A stretch of 15,084 nucleotides of DNA from contig MNUO01000117.1 in assembly GCA_001871015.1 (NCBI GenBank), forward strand, positions 1 through 15,084, given 5' to 3'. Positions 1-6,695 of the stretch are shown here, in pieces. This DNA comes from Candidatus Desantisbacteria bacterium CG1_02_38_46 (GTDB taxonomy: Bacteria; Desantisbacteria; UBA1551; UBA1559). A model generated the notes under the pieces. The model saw nothing but the letters and a program-made list of their open reading frames with translations, did no database searches and was not told the DNA's origin. Each line of letters begins with the position of its first letter. The stretch's first letter is position 1. The translations under genes and the position numbers were made by a program.

Positions 1-222
1 ATACGAAAAGAAATGTGGAGGATAAAAAAAGCAGTGAGATTTGCAAGTAGATTGAAACTCAGAGTAAATACCGGGCACGGTTTAACATATAAGAATGTAG
101 TGCCGATTGCAAAGATTCCAGGTATTGAAGAGATAAGTATCGGACATAGCATTATTTCCAGGGCAGTTTTTGTTGGCCTGGAACAGGCAGTAAAGGAGAT
201 GGTGGAATTATGTATATTTTGA
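1..222 (+). CDS. pdxJ: Pyridoxine 5'-phosphate synthase, C-terminal part (runs off left edge)
   Basis: This is the 3' end of a gene whose reading frame is open to base 1 ([10 protein letters not shown]...). The readable 73 residues match the C-terminal end of PdxJ, the TIM-barrel enzyme that joins 1-deoxyxylulose 5-phosphate and 3-amino-2-oxopropyl phosphate to make pyridoxine 5'-phosphate (vitamin B6 pathway, cytosol). The diagnostic run is [11 protein letters not shown], followed by a segment ending in [15 protein letters not shown], where the GHG and IGH(S/A)I motifs build the phosphate-binding end of the barrel. The ATG at 13 is internal, not the start. The stop overlaps the start of the next gene by 13 bases, so the two are probably co-transcribed and translationally coupled. 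Recognition is from family motifs; only the C-terminal third is visible. Confidence 0.88.
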   Translation: MRKEMWRIKKAVRFASRLKLRVNTGHGLTYKNVVPIAKIPGIEEISIGHSIISRAVFVGLEQAVKEMVELCIF

Positions 223-1826
223 AATGGTTGCAAAAATGTTTTAATAATTTCTTAATCTGGTGCAGGGAAAATTCTGTGTCTGTCAGGTGGTTAATTGCAG
301 CAACCAGTTTTATCTTCATTTTTATTTTGCTCTCTTCTCCTTTTATTGTTCAGCGGATAAAAATAGATAATTTGAAAGTGGGAGAAATATGTCAGGAAGA
401 CATAATTTCTTCTAAATTCATCACTCATACTTTTGAAGACGGAAACACCGTAATTTTAAAAAAAGGTCAGGTAATTATAAGAAAGGGTGAAGAAATTACT
501 GCGGATAAACTGAAAAAGATAGAGGTTTTCTATTCTTCAGAGCAGGGTTTTGTTCTTTCCGCTCTCTTTGGTATGGGTTTAATGAGTATTGCTTTTCTTC
601 TGATGATTGTCTTTTATTTATATGTTTACAAGAGAACAATATTTAATAATAATAAGTTATTATTTCTGATAAGTTTAATTATAATTGTAACACTCGGGGT
701 ATCACGGTTGATTTCTTCGCTTGGCGCAATCTCTAATTTTCTCATACCTGTTGCCTTTGCTTCAATAACACTGGCAATCCTCGTGGATTCTTCCACTTCA
801 TTTATAATTACTGTGATATTAAGTGTTATGGCAGGTATAGTTTGCAAATTTGATATGAATGTTACATTTGTGATGTTGAGCGGTGGACTGGTAGGCATCT
901 ATGGTGCGACAAAAGTTAAAAGGAGGATTGACCTTACAAAAGTTGGGCTCTATGTTGGAGGAATGAATTTTCTTGTAATTACGGCAGTTGGCCTGGTTGG
1001 CCGGTTGTCTTTCAACAGGATAATAATCGAGGGATTGTGGGGTGCTGGCAACGGATTGATATTTTCAGTTTCACTGGTTATGGGAACCCTTCTTTATTTC
1101 GAAAGTATGTTCGGGATTACAACAAATTTTAAACTTATGGAATTAAGTGACCTCAACCTCGATTTACTGAAAAACTTATTTCTGAAGGCGTCAGGCACAT
1201 ACCAGCACAGTCTTTTAGTCAGCGAACTTGCTGAAAAAGCCGCAGAAGAAGTTGGAGCGAACTCACTTCTAACAAAAGTCGGTGGTTATTATCATGACAT
1301 AGGCAAGATGGAAAATCCCACATATTTTATTGAAAACCAGATGCCTGGAGTGAATACCCATAATGGTATAAACCCCGAGATAAGCAACTCAATACTTAAT
1401 GCCCACATAAAAGATGGAGTGGAAATTGCAAAAAGGTATCATCTCCCTCCAGAAGTTATTGATATAATTGAGCAGCATCACGGAACAAGTTCAAAGATGT
1501 ATTTCATGTCTAAAGAGAATTCTCAGGAATTTCGCTATCCAGGACCAAAACCGCAGACTAAAGAGGCAGCACTGGTGATGCTTGCTGATTCAGTTGAAGC
1601 TGCTACAAGAGCTTCTTCAAACAAGAATTTTCAAGCTATGGAAAAGAAAGTGAAAACAATAATAAACAATTATCTAACTGACCTTCAATTGGAGGAATGC
1701 CCACTGACACTGCGCGACCTTACAAAGATTGGAAATTCATTCATCAAGGTTCTGAGCGGTATTTATCATTTCAGAATTGAGTATCCAGAGAATAACATCA
1801 ACCATAACCAGAAAAATACAGAATAA
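210..1826 (+). CDS. pgpH: PgpH/YqfF-type 7TM-HD phosphohydrolase (putative c-di-AMP phosphodiesterase), short form
   Basis: Membrane-anchored HD phosphohydrolase of 538 residues. One transmembrane helix (about residues 27-48) is followed by a short extracytoplasmic piece (about 50-108), a block of several hydrophobic helices (about 110-300) and a cytoplasmic HD domain. The HD signature is complete: H333 in TYQHSL, H362-D363 in YYHDIGK, then QHHGT at 422-426 and FRYPGPKPQ, with D in MLADSVEAA. Characterised PgpH proteins hydrolyse cyclic-di-AMP; that activity is inferred here from family membership. Family members are usually about 700 residues; this one has lost most of the middle of the external 7TMR-HDED domain, keeping its start (GEICQEDI) and end ([13 protein letters not shown]). 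The start is supported by GGTGGA/AGGAG at 194-206. It overlaps pdxJ by 13 bases and lies 2 nt before ybeY, an order seen in many bacterial operons. Confidence 0.88.
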   Translation: MYILKWLQKCFNNFLIWCRENSVSVRWLIAATSFIFIFILLSSPFIVQRIKIDNLKVGEICQEDIISSKFITHTFEDGNTVILKKGQVIIRKGEEITADKLKKIEVFYSSEQGFVLSALFGMGLMSIAFLLMIVFYLYVYKRTIFNNNKLLFLISLIIIVTLGVSRLISSLGAISNFLIPVAFASITLAILVDSSTSFIITVILSVMAGIVCKFDMNVTFVMLSGGLVGIYGATKVKRRIDLTKVGLYVGGMNFLVITAVGLVGRLSFNRIIIEGLWGAGNGLIFSVSLVMGTLLYFESMFGITTNFKLMELSDLNLDLLKNLFLKASGTYQHSLLVSELAEKAAEEVGANSLLTKVGGYYHDIGKMENPTYFIENQMPGVNTHNGINPEISNSILNAHIKDGVEIAKRYHLPPEVIDIIEQHHGTSSKMYFMSKENSQEFRYPGPKPQTKEAALVMLADSVEAATRASSNKNFQAMEKKVKTIINNYLTDLQLEECPLTLRDLTKIGNSFIKVLSGIYHFRIEYPENNINHNQKNTE

Positions 1827-1828
1827 GT

Positions 1829-2221
1829 ATGGAAATAAACGTAAGCAATTATCAAAAGAAAATAAAAATAAGTAAAAAATGGGTGAAGAAAGTCGCCATA
1901 TCGGTTCTTAAAAAAACAGGAATCAAGGGAGAATTGAGTATAATTCTGGTGGACAATAAGGACATTAAAAAGCTCAATCACAAATACCGCCATAAAAACC
2001 GTGCTACAGACGTCTTGTCGTTTTCCCAGGAAAAAGAAGAAAAAGTAGCCTGTCCCCTTTTTCTGCTTGGGGATGTTGTAATTTCGGTTGAAAGGGCAAA
2101 GTCTCAAGCCAGAGAATACGGCCATACTTTTAAGGACGAGATGCGCATACTTATTAGACACGGAATTCTACATTTATTAGGTTATACCCATAAACAGATG
2201 GGAAAAAATGAGGGAGATTAA
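1829..2221 (+). CDS. ybeY: Endoribonuclease YbeY, C-terminally shortened
   Basis: YbeY is a small zinc-dependent RNase involved in 16S rRNA 3'-end maturation and ribosome quality control. The family signature HGxLHLxGYxH is present at residues 111-121 (HGILHLLGYTH), giving the three zinc-binding histidines H111, H115 and H121; the usual D before the last His is T. The internal motif N-x-x-Y-R-x-x-x-x-x-T-D-V-L-S-F is also intact. The protein is 130 residues, shorter than the common ~150, and stops 9 residues after the last His; the usual C-terminal helix is missing. The stop lies exactly where a roughly 2-kb insert begins, which suggests the insert trimmed the gene's 3' end. Zinc ligands are retained, so it may still be active. 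It starts 2 nt after pgpH, as in a tight operon. Confidence 0.85.
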   Translation: MEINVSNYQKKIKISKKWVKKVAISVLKKTGIKGELSIILVDNKDIKKLNHKYRHKNRATDVLSFSQEKEEKVACPLFLLGDVVISVERAKSQAREYGHTFKDEMRILIRHGILHLLGYTHKQMGKNEGD

Positions 2222-2222
2222 A

Positions 2223-2288
2223 ATGGCGCTGGTCTTGCGAACCGTAGGTGAGTCCGCCTTGGGTGGAAAAACCAGAATCGACGACTCA
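2223..2288. other. tRNA-Ser-like fragment at left edge of the insert
   Basis: Bases 2223-2237 are identical to the D-loop/anticodon-stem stretch of the tRNA-Ser fragment at 4155-4169. The next bases (CGAACC) resemble a serine anticodon loop with CGA in place of UGA. Beyond about 2243 the similarity fades: I find no 5' acceptor arm, no T-arm with GGTTCGA and no 3' acceptor strand, so this is not a functional tRNA. The remaining 40 bases can form a short hairpin (TCCGCC/GGGTGGA near 2252-2267), but I do not recognise them. Confidence 0.4.
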
Positions 2289-2369
2289 AGTAAGTGCTAT
2301 GGAATTTTGTGGAAAAGTTTTATCGTTAAATATCTGCATTTATATAGAGCGTCATAAATAATTACGTAT

Positions 2370-2492
2370 TGTAGTGGTCGAGATTGCTCGATTTGTAGTG
2401 GTCGAGATTGCTCGACTTGTAGTGGTCGAGCTTGCTCGACTTCTGGCAGAGTAAACTCTGCACTTCCAGAGTGCCTACTTTTGGCCACTACA
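2370..2492. repeat. Tandem 24-bp hairpin repeat with closing inverted arm
   Basis: Three head-to-tail 24-bp units lie at 2370-2393, 2394-2417 and 2418-2441. Each begins TGTAGTGGTCGAG and contains the palindrome TCGAG-WTTG-CTCGA (4-base loop). They differ at only two positions. Two further hairpins follow: GCAGAGT/ACTCTGC at 2446-2461 and an overlapping alternative GCACT/AGTGC at 2460-2474. The block closes with CCACTACA at 2485-2492, the reverse complement of TGTAGTGG that opens each unit. The whole block could therefore fold as one large nested structure. It resembles REP/MITE-like intergenic elements. The 320-bp gene gap 2222-2541 is filled mainly by this repeat and the tRNA-like scrap. Confidence 0.85.
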
Positions 2493-2541
2493 GTTCGAAT
2501 GTGCAAATATTTAAGACGTTACATATAATAGGAGTTGTAAA

Positions 2542-3825
2542 ATGAGCACTTCACATAAAATCATTATCGGGGATTCAAGACAGATGAAGGAAGCGCCGAA
2601 TGAATCAGTCCATCTTATTATTACTTCTCCGCCGTACTGGCAATTAAAGGATTATGGAAATGGGAAACAGATAGGCTTCAACGATACCTATGAAGAATAC
2701 ATTAATAATCTTAATTTAGTGTGGAATGAGTGCCACAGGATTTTACATAAGGGTTGCCGATTATGTATTAACATTGGCGATCAATTTGCCCGCTCAGTTT
2801 ATTATGGGAGATACAAAATTATTCCGATAAGAACAGAAATAATAAAGTTCTGTGAGAGTGCGAGTTTTGATTATATGGGAGCAATAATCTGGCAAAAGGT
2901 TACCACCTGCCATACAACGGGTGGAGCAACAGTGATGGGTTCTTTTCCGTATCCGAGAAGTGGAATTATTAAACTTGATTATGAGTTTATTTTGATTTTT
3001 AAAAAATATGGAGATTCTCCTAAGGTAAGTAAAGAAATCAAAGAACAATCAAAATTGACCCAAGAAGAATGGAATAAATATTTTACCGGACACTGGAATT
3101 TCCCAGGTGAAAAGCAGAATAAACATTTGGCAATGTTTCCTGAGGAATTGCCGAAGCGTCTTATTAAAATGTTCAGTTTCGTTGGAGATACAGTGCTTGA
3201 CCCATTTCTCGGAAGCGGAACAACTTCTTTGGCCGCTAAAAGTCTAAAGAGGAATTCTATTGGATATGAAATAAGTGAAGAGTTTTTGCCAATTATAAAG
3301 GAAAAAGTGGAAACAAAACAAAAAACTCTTTTTCAGGATATAAATATTGAAATAATCAAACAAGAAAAGTCATGGATAGATTTTAGTGAAGAAATTAAAA
3401 AACTACCTTATATTTTCAATGACCCGATAAAATTTGACAAAAAAATTGACCCCAGAAAATTGAGGTTTGGTTCAAAGATAGATAATTCTCATTACGAAAA
3501 AGAAAAATATCACAAGGTAAAAGAAATAATTTCTCCAGAGATATTGATTTTAGATGATGGGCTAAAAATCCGGTTATTGGGTGTTAAGGAGAAACCAGAA
3601 AAAACCGAAGAAGCGATTCATTTTTTAGAAGAAAAAACCCGTGGACAAAAGGTATTTTTAAAATTTGATAATAAAAAGTATGATGAAAGCAATAATTTGC
3701 TTTGTTATCTTTATCTATGGAATAAAACTTTTTTAAACGCACATCTAATCAAAAATGGTCTGGCTTATGCAGACAATACTTTTGATTACAAATTATGGAC
3801 AATTGCAAAAGATTTTGGGTGTTAA
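2542..3825 (+). CDS. Type II DNA methyltransferase (m4C-type, beta class) fused to an SNase-like domain, C-terminus disrupted
   Basis: Site-specific DNA methyltransferase of 427 residues. The catalytic motif TSPPYW (28-33) precedes the AdoMet-binding motif DPFLGSGTT (220-228), the order of the beta class. SPPY rather than DPPY is typical of N4-cytosine methylation. The overall text (GFNDTYEEY, FTGHWNFPGEKQ) resembles enzymes paired with MjaI-like nucleases, which recognise CTAG; specificity here is inference. Residues about 307-415 look like a staphylococcal-nuclease fold (ILDDGLKIRLLGV, then GQKVFLKFD and LIKNGLA), but the usual second catalytic Arg before the A/C-Y-x-Y segment is absent (SNNLLCYLYL), so it may be a DNA-binding relic. 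The last residues (LWTIAKDFGC) seem to be out-of-frame endonuclease sequence, implying a 3' deletion. The RBS GGAG lies 7 nt before the ATG. It protects host DNA in an R-M system. Confidence 0.82.
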   Translation: MSTSHKIIIGDSRQMKEAPNESVHLIITSPPYWQLKDYGNGKQIGFNDTYEEYINNLNLVWNECHRILHKGCRLCINIGDQFARSVYYGRYKIIPIRTEIIKFCESASFDYMGAIIWQKVTTCHTTGGATVMGSFPYPRSGIIKLDYEFILIFKKYGDSPKVSKEIKEQSKLTQEEWNKYFTGHWNFPGEKQNKHLAMFPEELPKRLIKMFSFVGDTVLDPFLGSGTTSLAAKSLKRNSIGYEISEEFLPIIKEKVETKQKTLFQDINIEIIKQEKSWIDFSEEIKKLPYIFNDPIKFDKKIDPRKLRFGSKIDNSHYEKEKYHKVKEIISPEILILDDGLKIRLLGVKEKPEKTEEAIHFLEEKTRGQKVFLKFDNKKYDESNNLLCYLYLWNKTFLNAHLIKNGLAYADNTFDYKLWTIAKDFGC

Positions 3826-4114
3826 AGTAGAACCAGCACCTGATGAATGGGATAGAGGGTATAATGTAGATTTTTTTATCAAGGTGAAAGACAAATATAT
3901 CGGACTTCAGATTAAACCAGCGGGGCATGCTTACATCACACAAATTATTAATGAGTTAAAATTTCAGAAAAATACACACGAAAAATTTACTGCCAAATAT
4001 GGTGGTAAAATCTTCTATATAATTTCAGTCAAAGAAGGGAAAAATAAAATTATTCACAATTCTGAAACTATTGAAGAAATTAAAAAAGAAATTGAAAGAT
4101 TAAGCAAAGTATGA
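3755..4114 (+). pseudogene. 3' remnant of an MjaI-like type II restriction endonuclease
   Basis: The frame at 3755-4114 (119 codons) overlaps the methyltransferase end by 71 bases in another frame. From about codon 17 it reads like the C-terminal catalytic part of MjaI-family endonucleases: LQKILGVKVEPAPDEWDRG, then NVDFFIKV, then YIGLQIKP. The D...QIK arrangement fits a PD-(D/E)XK-type active site with Q in the acidic position. Family enzymes I recall are considerably longer, so the N-terminal portion is missing. The first 16 codons are only the methyltransferase gene read out of frame, and there is no RBS at the ATG. The simplest reading is a deletion that fused the methyltransferase 3' end to the middle of the endonuclease, around 3785-3805. 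It probably no longer cuts DNA, leaving an orphan methyltransferase. Family assignment is from memory of motifs. Confidence 0.62.
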
Positions 4115-4133
4115 TTCGTTAAATCAAATATTC

Positions 4134-4187
4134 GGAGAGGTGGCCGAGTGGCTGATGGCGCTGGTCTTGAAAACCAGTATTCAGCCA
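4134..4187 (+). tRNA. tRNA-Ser(UGA), 5' fragment only (pseudo-tRNA)
   Basis: The sequence begins with the serine acceptor strand GGAGAGG (4134-4140), then TG, and a D-stem GCC/GGC (4143-4145 with 4157-4159). A perfect 5-bp anticodon stem follows, CTGGT/ACCAG (4161-4165 with 4173-4177), enclosing the loop CTTGAAA, so the anticodon is TGA. It continues into the first strand of a long variable arm (TATTCAGCC). After about 4187 the expected second strand of the variable arm, the T-arm and the 3' acceptor strand CCTCTCC are all absent; the sequence runs straight into the ribosome-binding site of dagK. It therefore cannot make a normal tRNA by itself. Its abrupt end coincides with the right edge of the inserted module. 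Confidence 0.85.
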
Positions 4188-4200
4188 ATAGAGGAAGAGC

Positions 4201-4911
4201 ATGAACGGAAAAAGAACCATGCGGGACAGTTTTGATGCTGCTATCAGAGGGTTAGTAGAAGTATTGCAGACTCAGAGGAATATGAAATTTCACTTCCTTG
4301 CAGCAATCGCGATACTTATTATAAGTCTATTCCTCAATTTGACCAAAATTGAATTAATTGTGCTGGCGTTTGCAATAGTACTGGTTTTGATTACAGAGAT
4401 CATTAATACAATTGTAGAATTTATTACTGACCTTTTCTCTCCTGAATTTAGTGATATAGCTGGTATGGTAAAAGACATATCTGCAGGGGCAGTTTTGCTT
4501 TCAGCTATAAATGCCGCAGTCACCGGTTATCTTCTTTTTTTTACACGACTCATCCCGAAATTTCCCACAATAGTATTCAAGGTGCAGCAGGCTCCACCAC
4601 ACCTTACTTTTATAGCAATTGTTTTAGTAGTATTTCTTGTGCTTATTGCCAAAGCGCGCGCCTACCACAGTGGTAAATTATCATTTCTTCGTGGCGGAAT
4701 GCCCAGTGGTCATTCTGCAGTGGCATTTGCCTGCCTGGCTGTGGTAGTTTTTATGTCCGGGGATTTATTGATTTCAACTTTAACTTTCTTCTTGAGTTTT
4801 TTAGTTAGTTTGAGCAGAATAAGAGAAAAAGTCCACAATGTGAAGGAAGTAGTTGTCGGGGCAGTACTGGGTTTTTTGGTTACAATTTCCATATTCCAGT
4901 TATTCAGTTAA
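4201..4911 (+). CDS. Fused diacylglycerol/undecaprenol kinase (DagK) - PAP2-like phosphatase
   Basis: Integral membrane protein of 236 residues with two domains. Residues 1-115 are prokaryotic DagK: an amphipathic N-terminus (MRDSFDAAIRGLVEVLQ), E-I-I-N-T-I-V-E-F at about 67-75, and the KDISAGAVLLSA helix with its conserved D and A. This family phosphorylates diacylglycerol or undecaprenol with ATP. Residues about 120-236 resemble a PAP2 (type 2 phosphatidic acid phosphatase) domain: motif 2 PSGHSA at 168-173, then S-R-x5-H near 204-212. Motif 1 (K-x6-R-P) is not visible, and the closing D of motif 3 is E (HNVKE), so catalysis is uncertain. The pairing suggests recycling of a lipid carrier or phospholipid by opposing kinase and phosphatase steps. 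The start is set by GAGGAAGAG just upstream. It normally follows ybeY, but a 2-kb insert intervenes. Confidence 0.82.
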   Translation: MNGKRTMRDSFDAAIRGLVEVLQTQRNMKFHFLAAIAILIISLFLNLTKIELIVLAFAIVLVLITEIINTIVEFITDLFSPEFSDIAGMVKDISAGAVLLSAINAAVTGYLLFFTRLIPKFPTIVFKVQQAPPHLTFIAIVLVVFLVLIAKARAYHSGKLSFLRGGMPSGHSAVAFACLAVVVFMSGDLLISTLTFFLSFLVSLSRIREKVHNVKEVVVGAVLGFLVTISIFQLFS

Positions 4912-4915
4912 AAAT

Positions 4916-5887
4916 ATGTTTATTAAATTTATCATTTTATTTTTTCTTCTTTTACTTTCCGCTTTTTTTAATATGGCTGAAATAACTCTGACATCGCTTG
5001 ACAAGTGGAAATTGGAGAAATTGATAAAAAAGAGAGAAGAGGAGTGGGCTGATGAGGTAAGTCGTCTTCTTACCACAGTGCTTGTGGGAACAGATATTGC
5101 CAACCTCTCAGCGTCCGCGATCGCTTCCACTATTGCCCTCGATATTTTTGGAAATAAAGGCATAGCTATTGCAACAGGAATAATGATTTTCGTAATCCTT
5201 TTCTTTTGTGAGATTACACCAAAGATTTTTAGCAAACAGCATGCGAAGACGATGTCTCCATTCATTATCAAGGTGCTTATGTTATTTGACAAGTTGTTTT
5301 ACCCGGTTACAAGGTTATTTGTTCTCTTTGCGAATTTTCTGATTTTTCTTTTCAGGGGAGAAAGCGTGAAGAGCGTTCCTTTTATCACAGAGGAGGAGTT
5401 GAGAAGTCTTGTGGATATCGGGGAGAAAGAAGGAGTTCTGGAAAAAGATGAGAGGGAGATGATACACAGTGTTTTTGAATTTGGAGATGTGAAAGTTTCC
5501 CAAATTATGAAACCTTTAGAGACAATTGTAGCAGTCAAGGAAGAGATGCAGTTGAACGAAATACTTAACATAGCAGTAGAATCCGGTTATTCCAGAATTC
5601 CTGTTTATCGGGAGGACCTTAACCACATTACCGGTATAATCTATACAAAGGATATCCTTAACCTCTGGAAGAACAAAACCCTTATAAAATTACAGGATAT
5701 CATTCGTGAACCTTATTTTGTTATGGAATCAATGAAGGTGAAGGACCTCCTCAAACAATTTCAAAGTCGCAAATTGCATATCGGACTGGTTATTGATGAG
5801 AATAATATAACAAAGGGATTGGTGACATTAGAGGATGTCGTTGAGGAAATTGTTGGTGAAATTCATGATGAGTACGATATAGAGTAA
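4916..5887 (+). CDS. CNNM/CBS-domain membrane protein (HlyC/CorC-like, Mg2+/Co2+ homeostasis)
   Basis: A 323-residue protein. Residues 1-170 form the CNNM (DUF21) membrane domain, starting with a hydrophobic helix and the family-typical SAFFNMAEITLTSL. The segment with EITPKIFSKQHA is also characteristic. Residues about 195-320 form a CBS pair: the entry helix FGDVKVSQIMKP, then SRIPVYRED with ITGIIYTKDIL, and finally GLVTLEDVVEEIVGEI-DE. The C-terminal CorC/HlyC transport-associated domain found in longer members is absent; the protein ends right after CBS2. Family members are implicated in Mg2+/Co2+ efflux or sensing; older names say hemolysin. I place the start at ATG 4916, 4 nt after the dagK stop, because it begins the first membrane helix; an in-frame ATG at 4853 would lie inside dagK and add nonfamily residues. 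Expression probably depends on coupling to dagK. Confidence 0.85.
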   Translation: MFIKFIILFFLLLLSAFFNMAEITLTSLDKWKLEKLIKKREEEWADEVSRLLTTVLVGTDIANLSASAIASTIALDIFGNKGIAIATGIMIFVILFFCEITPKIFSKQHAKTMSPFIIKVLMLFDKLFYPVTRLFVLFANFLIFLFRGESVKSVPFITEEELRSLVDIGEKEGVLEKDEREMIHSVFEFGDVKVSQIMKPLETIVAVKEEMQLNEILNIAVESGYSRIPVYREDLNHITGIIYTKDILNLWKNKTLIKLQDIIREPYFVMESMKVKDLLKQFQSRKLHIGLVIDENNITKGLVTLEDVVEEIVGEIHDEYDIE

Positions 5888-5888
5888 T

Positions 5889-6695
5889 ATGTTATACAAA
5901 GTGAGGGCAATTGTTTTAGGAGGAAAGGATATTGGCGAGGCAGATAAGCTTATGACATTATACTCAGAGGAAAGAGGTAAGATAAAGGCGATTGCAAAGG
6001 GTGTCCGCAAAACCAGGAGCAAATTTGGTTCAAGTTTAGAGCTCTTTACGCTCTCAAGTTTGTTGATATATTCTAAAAATAATTCAAGCAGGCAATCGTA
6101 CCCTCATGCACCCACTTTAGATATCATAAGCGATGCTCAAATTCAGAATTCGTTTAGAAATCTGCGGGAAAACCTTGTTGAATTTGCTTATGGGAATTTT
6201 TTAGTCGAGTTAGTAAACAGGATGACTGGCGAGGAAGAGGATGATGGACACAGAATATTTCATTTGTTAAGAGAGTTCCTGAGCTCTGGCAGAGAGCTAA
6301 AGAATACCAATGTTTTAATTTACGGGTTTACCCTGCGCTTTTTTAATATTCTTGGATATAATCCCCAGATTGAGAAATGTGTCCTCTGCTCAAATGAAAT
6401 AAAGGTGGGGAAAGGATATAATTTTAGTGTCAATCAGGGAGGAATTCTCTGTAATAATTGTAAAAATGGAAAGACGGGCGTACTACCTGTTTCAGCTTCT
6501 TCTTTACAATATCTTAGGCAATTGATGAGAATAGAGCCGCGCTCCCTTAGAAATTTAAGAATCTCACTATATTGCGAGAGGGAATTAGAAGACATTGTGC
6601 AGGATTATCTCAACTTTTATCTTGAAAGAGACATGGAATCACTTTCTTTCCTATCTCAGGTGTCAGGTCTTGACAAATCAGGACTAAAGTCCTGA
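5889..6695 (+). CDS. recO: DNA repair protein RecO
   Basis: RecO anneals single strands and, with RecR/RecF, loads RecA onto SSB-coated DNA. The N-terminal OB-fold is evident (YKVRAIVLGGKDIGEADKL-MTLYSEERGKIKAIAKGVRK, residues 3-42). A C-terminal four-cysteine zinc site follows with C164-x2-C167 and C188-x2-C191. Length is 268 residues, close to the usual 240-270. It begins 1 nt after the stop of the CNNM gene, so it is the last member of the pgpH-ybeY-dagK-CNNM operon. The last 12 residues (from about 257, SGLDKSGLKS) are encoded by a palindromic repeat that starts at 6658, and the stop codon lies inside its inner hairpin. The natural C-terminus was probably FLSQV or slightly longer, so the tail is likely unstructured and harmless. 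Confidence 0.9.
   Translation: MLYKVRAIVLGGKDIGEADKLMTLYSEERGKIKAIAKGVRKTRSKFGSSLELFTLSSLLIYSKNNSSRQSYPHAPTLDIISDAQIQNSFRNLRENLVEFAYGNFLVELVNRMTGEEEDDGHRIFHLLREFLSSGRELKNTNVLIYGFTLRFFNILGYNPQIEKCVLCSNEIKVGKGYNFSVNQGGILCNNCKNGKTGVLPVSASSLQYLRQLMRIEPRSLRNLRISLYCERELEDIVQDYLNFYLERDMESLSFLSQVSGLDKSGLKS

Larger units (their letters stand above)
2219..4189. mobile_element. Probable inserted restriction-modification module carrying tRNA-Ser pieces
   Basis: This block separates ybeY from dagK, genes that are normally adjacent. It contains, in order, a tRNA-Ser-like scrap, a tandem hairpin repeat, a methyltransferase gene, a restriction-enzyme remnant and the 5' part of a tRNA-Ser gene. A perfect 15-bp direct repeat, ATGGCGCTGGTCTTG, occurs at 2223-2237 and again at 4155-4169, close to both edges. 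If the block is removed by joining base 2218 to base 4190, the ybeY frame continues for four codons (R-G-R-A) and stops on a TGA overlapping the dagK ATG, a typical ATGA coupling. That junction is my inference, as are the exact limits. I see no integrase, no transposase and no clear target-site duplication inside. Confidence 0.55.

Noticed and set aside
2223-2288. Complete tRNA-Ser(CGA)
   Set aside because: Only the anticodon region resembles tRNA; acceptor arm and T-arm are absent and the anticodon stem is mismatched.
2370-2441. Possible CRISPR array
   Set aside because: The 24-bp units abut directly with no spacers and there are no cas genes; it is a tandem hairpin repeat.
2297-2506. Minus-strand ORF of 69 codons with repeated RPLQ-EQS
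   Set aside because: It is only the translation of the tandem hairpin repeat, with no RBS or family resemblance.
2524-2529. TATAAT just upstream of the methyltransferase
   Set aside because: No credible -35 at 16-18 bp, and a start site there would remove the RBS from the transcript; I do not call it a promoter.
4853-4915. N-terminal extension of the CNNM gene
   Set aside because: It overlaps dagK and adds residues unlike the family; ATG 4916 begins the expected membrane helix.
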